Source: Paraphysoderma sedebokerense
Lineage: Eukaryota > Blastocladiomycota > Physodermatomycetes > Physodermatales > Physodermataceae
Direction of reading: 5' to 3'
DNA: 12,857 nucleotides
Assembly: GCA_025602915.1 (NCBI GenBank)
Contig: JAHLJZ010000183.1
Coordinates: 1-12,857 of the forward strand
Shown here piece by piece: positions 9,111-12,857 of this stretch. Below the pieces are notes generated by a model. The model worked only from the letters and a program-made list of their open reading frames with translations. It did not search any database and was not told the DNA's origin. How positions within the stretch are numbered: position 1 is the first letter of the stretch; every line of letters starts with the position of its first letter. Position numbers and translations under genes: made by a program.

Positions 9111-9527
9111 ATGGCGAATCAACCAGTATCATCTGTACCGATAACCAACCCTCCAAATGGTCGCAGTCCTATCCATAATTCCACCCCTATTGCTGCCGGT
9201 ATGATGGCTAACAATGCCTAACAATCTTGCTCCTACACCGTACCGAACTCAATTCGATCCCAAGCAACATTAAAATTTAGCTTACCATCCGGTGCCAACC
9301 TACCCAAGGAGGTAGCAATTTGAACCACATTGAAACTTCAACCCACTAAATAATATCTTCCAGAATGGTATGCCCAAGCGTGGTTCAAACATCAAAAGCA
9401 TATACAAACCCTGAGACATTTAAACATTGTAAAGGGCAATTTCGAAATTTCTCTCGGAGTGTGAAGGACCGACAGAATTTGGAGCAACTAATTAAAGATA
9501 AGGCCGGAAACGTTGAAGACTACTGAC
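9111..9527 (+). pseudogene. Frame-broken N/P/Q-rich coding remnant
   Basis: An ATG at 9111 opens MANQPVSSVPITNPPNGRSP, closed by TAA at 9219. The neighbouring frames then read on as protein-like text with interruptions: NNLAPTPYRTQFDPKQH and YHPVPTYPRR with stops between. Two more fragments follow: PEWYAQAWFKHQKHIQTLRH, and an uninterrupted tail of about 60 codons ending VKDRQNLEQLIKDKAGNVEDY and a stop at about 9526. The Asn/Pro/Gln-rich start followed by a charged helical part would suit a retroelement Gag or a transposon accessory protein, but no zinc knuckle or conserved core is visible, so the family is unknown. The remnant ends exactly where the 9529 repeat begins, so that repeat may have truncated it. 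Confidence 0.45.
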
Positions 9528-9826
9528 TACCCTGTTGCTTTGAAACTCTGTCGCTTTGGAATTTCGTCGCTGAAGGAACTCCCATTGATTCATGAAGAGA
9601 GGTTGCTTTGGAACCCTGCTGCAGTTGCTTTCTTTTTATTGAATATTGGTTTTGATTTTGCTTATTTATTCTGCCTTTTAACATCCTCTCTTGGAGTGAC
9701 GTTTCTATTTTCTATGTGTACCTTTTTCCTTTTTGTTTTCTTCACTTTTTTTTGGAAGTTTTTTCATTTTTTTCCCTCATATATGCACGTCAATTTACCT
9801 CATCATCCTCTGTAGGTTGGCGAGCA

Positions 9827-9834
9827 TATATAAG
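9827..9834 (+). promoter_or_regulatory. TATA box in repeat copy 2
   Basis: Same TATATAAG as at 2754. It lies about 650 bp upstream of the gene B start, on the same strand, so it could drive or modify gene B transcription after the insertion. That is inference from position only. Confidence 0.35.
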
Positions 9835-10271
9835 GGGCAGAATTTATATAAGATTTGCCGCCTGAGCATGCAGTTCTGGATAGTTTCCAAATAGACGGTA
9901 GTGGCTTTGTTTTCAAGTGTCAGATTTGCATATGATTTTCAAAAATCATTTGAGCATTCCAAAGAGTAAAGTATAAATAAATCAAAGTGAGACCGGGCTT
10001 GCTTAAAGCACTATTTATTCTCTCATTTTCCAAGAGACAGAAGGATGAAGCAAAGTCTTTAAATGTGATTGCTCTCGGTATATGATAACTTGTCGATAGT
10101 GTCCCAACCTGGAGATTCCACCGACATGAAATTCCACAAGACACGGTCAAACCCATAGCGTTTGTAGTCAGCAGGTGAAAAAACTTTTCAGAATAACTTG
10201 CAGCAACTATTTTTGTTGAAAGGCAAGGTTTAAGATATTCATTCTCGTTCGAAGCCTCTAATCAAAAAGCG

Positions 10272-10279
10272 ACTCTCCC
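10272..10279. repeat. Left target-site duplication ACTCTCCC
   Basis: Identical to 12803-12810. The uninterrupted parental site (3199-3206) has this octamer once, followed directly by AGTGTTCTTGGC. Confidence 0.88.
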
Positions 10280-10474
10280 GGCATTGCGCGTAGCTAGAAA
10301 GTGTACCTCTTCCCGAGGGTGTTCCCTGTAGAGTTAGTATTGGGCACGCCTGGTCAAACAATAGAATGTGTTTGTGATGAAGTTCCCAGTGAAATCTCGG
10401 GGAAATCCACCTGTGCGCACAAAGCAAACGGATCCATACACTCGCAACAGTTGATAAAGCATATTCACCTTACC
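10280..10474 (+). promoter_or_regulatory. Upstream region of gene B
   Basis: These 195 bp lie between the insertion edge and the first ATG of gene B. No clear TATA box is seen, and an in-frame stop precedes the start. If the element carried its own promoter it must lie here; otherwise transcription depends on the flanking repeat. Confidence 0.3.
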
Positions 10475-12833
10475 ATGCCCCCTAAGCGCAAAAGGCCCAA
10501 AGCCACCCAAGCACAGCTAAATGCTATTGCTCGTAAATATAAAACATTGAGCCTGTAACAGATGAAAAACGGTCTTACAAACGTCGGAAACCGAAGACCC
10601 CCGCCGTATCTTCGGATTCTAATTACAACATCTCGACTTCTGTTGTTGGAAATGCTGACTCTTCCGCTCTAATATCAGCTCCAATTCCTCCTTCCGCTCT
10701 TACTTCGAATCAGCCAATATCCGCATCATCGTCCATAAACAATTTAGCTCTGACCCCTACAACATCACTCATAACTTTCAATCATCATTTAAGTCCTTCG
10801 ATATCCTCTTCTTCTGCAGCAAACGATGTTGGGGCCGCAACGAATTCCTTTCTGCAGGCTGATCAATTTATTATCTCACAGAATGACACAGTAAACGATA
10901 TACAGAATTCCCATCTTGAAATGAACGATGACGATGACGGATATTATGATGACGGATATGATGACGGATGGCAAGATGAAGCGGCTGCAGCTAGATCTAA
11001 TAACAGTGATATTTCCTACGGCATTCTGAATAAGGAAAATCGAAATCTGGACACCATACATTACGGTATGTTTTACGGACGATAAACCGAGTACACTTCT
11101 GGTTTCTAGTTTTACATGATCAAAATCATAGAAATTATATCACACAACTTCACCAATCCCAAAATTGATGTCGCTGAGACATATCTCCTGCAATTGATAG
11201 CTAATAAGAGAATCAAAGGTCTTCGGGATGGGATGGGTGATTTGCTAATTTGTGATTTTAACGAATTCGAACGAATCCTAAATGTTTGTTGATGTAGGAT
11301 CCCGATTTCACTTCTCACTGGATCAATTGATGGCTAACATTGAGCTCTTACACAGTTTGATAGGTATCAAATCCTCTCATGTTGAGAGGCTGTTTTTGCT
11401 GGGGATAACGAGAAAAAATATTTTGTTTGCAGTTGTATGAAGGAGGCCCAACGTCGTCAGGTCGAGGCTGTTGCTGCTAGTAGTGATACTACTTACGAAG
11501 GTTAAGAGGCTGCCGCTACCACGATTACTCGTAACTCCTGATTAACAATTGATATTCAGAATATCTGAAATCGCATACCAATTGTCTGCATATCACAGCT
11601 ATTTTACGCTACAGCTCTCTAATGAATTATTTGAATTCTGCGGCAAGAGATGTTACGGTATGTGAACATTGCTGAATATACCAATGCAAAGCTATTTTGC
11701 TAATTGCGTATTGGCAGGATACCGGCGACTTTGTTGACTCCATTACTCCCATCACCGCTGTTTGCTTTGACTCAGACTCAGAAACGTATGGAATTGTCAG
11801 AAAGAAATCCCGGGAAATCACTTGCGTATCCTGTAAATACAATCCTCGTCACTGCAAGCATGTTATGGCGATGGATAGGTACCTCTTAACGAATGAAATT
11901 TCCCGTGAGGACTTGTTTGGTGCAGGTTTTCATCAATTCATTAACTGTTCCCAACTTTATCTACGTAATAACGATCGCTATCTTACTTGTTATTCCATAC
12001 CAGAACGAGCCGACTGTTCATTCCGCGACCAAGGTGTGTGCGTTAGTTGGAAAAAATTACCGATAATGAACCAGGGGGGGTTTCGCATCAGCAATCATGT
12101 ACGCGATGGATCGTTTCTCTTGCTGATTCCGCCTGTAGACGGCGAATGCAGTTGCGGATCCTTGTGGAGTGATGCAGACCCTGTGGAGCAAGATTGGATA
12201 AGAGAGAGATGTGGACGTCTACTCATTCACTGCTCCGGTAAATGAATTTGAATCGCATTGAAGTATAGAGAATTATCAATCCTCTTCAACAGTTTACTAC
12301 AGGCAGTGTTCCTCCCCGAATTGTACACTCGTGCTTGAATATGATGGCTCGGAGCATTTCATTTTTAACCGCAATAATAAGTTTCTTTTGACTCACGACT
12401 TGTTACATCGATATATGATGGCTTCTCACAGGGGGCCACGATACATGCCTTCTGGGAAGAATGTCGGTCACATTACATGTTCACACGGGCGAACGAGAAG
12501 TTCATCAAACTATTCACGTATAATCTCTTCAGATTTTCTTGGTATGGTTACAGACGACTGTTAGAAATTGATTATCAGCGGTATTTCAGCTGCCCTATAT
12601 GTGGCCCGACACCGGAAATCACAATCATGGATGGCACTTCATTAGGATTCAGGAAATCTTTTCTCGGGGCCGTCGAACCGAATGAAGAAAGCTCTACCGT
12701 GATACCAATTCCGAGGTGAGTACTGCGCTTTTCATCGTTGTTAGAATGATGTGTACTTATATGATTGTCGATTCCTTATAGTACACAGCATAGGAACATC
12801 ATACTCTCCCAGTGTTCTTGGCTTAACTCGTAA
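10475..12833 (+). CDS. Gene B: KDZ-transposon-associated cysteine-cluster protein
   Basis: Eight exons: 10475-11065, 11132-11283, 11356-11363, 11433-11500, 11560-11657, 11718-12237, 12293-12715, 12782-12833. Introns are 55-72 bp and all phases match. The conceptual product is about 637 residues if two one-base losses are allowed for: after AAAA at about 10544 and in GGGGG at 12431-12435. The N-terminus has a nuclear-signal-like PPKRKRPK, then a Ser/Thr-rich linker and an acidic Asp/Tyr/Gly patch (about 150-168). A SWIM-like cluster follows: C342, C345, C352, H354 (CVSCKYNPRHCKH). Further clusters are ECSCGS (C450, C452), VYYRQCSSPNC (C485, C490) leading to EYDG, and CPICGPTP (C580, C583) followed by MDGTSLGFRK. 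This order resembles KDZ-associated CxC zinc-cluster proteins and the C-terminal half of animal HMGXB3. Such modules probably bind DNA or zinc in the nucleus. The ORF ends with 8-9 codons read from the host repeat, so the natural C-terminus is probably lost. Confidence 0.72.
11356..11363 (+). other. 8-nt microexon of gene B
   Basis: TTTGATAG sits between an intron ending TTACACAG (branch CTAAC at 11334) and one starting GTATCA. It is the only solution I found that joins the phase-0 exon ending at 11283 to the frame of the exon at 11433 (CMKEAQRRQVEA). Reading straight through gives stops. Confidence 0.55.
12803..12810. repeat. Right target-site duplication ACTCTCCC
   Basis: Second copy of the octamer at 10272-10279. 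Sequence to its right resumes the interrupted repeat. Confidence 0.88.
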
Positions 12834-12857
12834 TTTCTGCGTCAACACTGGCGTGTT
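12811..12857 (+). repeat. TATA-containing repeat, copy 2, right part (cut by window)
   Basis: Matches 3207-3253 (AGTGTTCTTGGCTTAACTCG and onward) with one substitution and one small indel near the end. The window stops before the outer edge of the repeat can be seen. It contains the TAA at 12831-12833 that ends gene B. Confidence 0.88.

Larger units (their letters stand above)
9529..10279 (+). repeat. TATA-containing repeat, copy 2, left part
   Basis: Matches 2456-3206 over 751 bp with only two substitutions noticed. It includes the T-rich tract, TATA box and AATAAA (9976-9981). It stops at ACTCTCCC, where the 2,523-bp insertion begins, and resumes at 12811. The left edge is sharp: the flanking bases at 2455 and 9528 differ. 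Confidence 0.95.
10280..12802 (+). mobile_element. 2,523-bp insertion with 8-bp target duplication
   Basis: Comparison with the empty site at 3199-3214 shows that this segment, plus one extra ACTCTCCC, was added to a copy of the repeat. An 8-bp duplication is typical of hAT and, as far as I recall, of Zisupton/KDZ DNA transposons. The left end reads GGCATTGCGCGTAGC and the right end GAACATCAT. Their reverse complements do not match, so there are no terminal inverted repeats. There is no poly(A) tail, and gene B inside keeps its introns, so it is not a retrocopy. The right edge falls within gene B coding sequence. The segment may be a truncated or non-canonical member of the KDZ group, or a gene fragment mobilised by another transposase. 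Confidence 0.82.

Noticed and set aside
11110-11131. Splice acceptor TTTCTAG at 11109 for gene B intron 1
   Set aside because: It gives the wrong phase and an early stop. The acceptor at 11131 makes a 66-bp intron and keeps frame.
10280-12802. Terminal inverted repeats of the insertion
   Set aside because: I compared the left end with the reverse complement of the right end. Only a GTGTAC is shared, at different offsets, which is not a TIR.

Overview
The window looks like eukaryotic nuclear DNA, most likely from a filamentous fungus. Nine introns can be placed by phase. Eight of them are only 55-72 bp, with GT donors, AG acceptors and, in several, CTGAC/CTAAC/CTAAT-type branch sites. The best-recognised gene is a cysteine-cluster protein of the kind linked to KDZ (Kyakuja-Dileera-Zisupton) transposons, which are common in Agaricomycetes. 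A basidiomycete is my inference, not something I can prove. No bacterial-style operons, tRNA or rRNA are visible.

Layout. Positions 1-1300 hold no convincing gene, but contain a CACGTG + TATA promoter-like site near 800. Positions 1300-2560 are a nested minisatellite with 107-bp and 60-bp periods. A T-rich, TATA-containing segment follows (2456 to at least 3253); its 2456-3206 part returns at 9529-10279 with only two mismatches found. Gene A, an unrecognised protein of about 431 residues, starts at 4138. Its exon 1 is unique. Exons 2 and 3, with much of intron 1 and the 3' flank, lie in a 2,140-bp block (4811-6950) that is followed directly by an apparently identical copy (6951-9090). Intron 1 carries a decayed casein-kinase-1-like fragment, also present in both copies. 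A frame-broken N/P/Q-rich pseudogene (9111-9527) separates the tandem copies from the second 9529 repeat.

The strongest signal is on the right. The second copy of the 2456-3253 repeat is split by a 2,523-bp insertion (10280-12802) flanked by an exact 8-bp direct repeat, ACTCTCCC. The uninterrupted empty site, with one ACTCTCCC, is in the same window at 3199-3206. The insert carries gene B, a KDZ-associated cysteine-cluster protein with eight exons, one of them an 8-nt microexon. It has two one-base frameshifts, both at homopolymers, and its last codons and stop come from the host repeat. The 8-bp duplication fits a KDZ/Zisupton- or hAT-type integration, yet I see no terminal inverted repeats.

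How it fits together: this is a repeat-rich, recently rearranged locus. The order I infer is duplication of the TATA-containing repeat, then insertion of the gene B unit into one copy. The perfect 2,140-bp tandem duplication is either very recent or an assembly artefact. No pathway links genes A and B; they share a neighbourhood of mobile and duplicated DNA.
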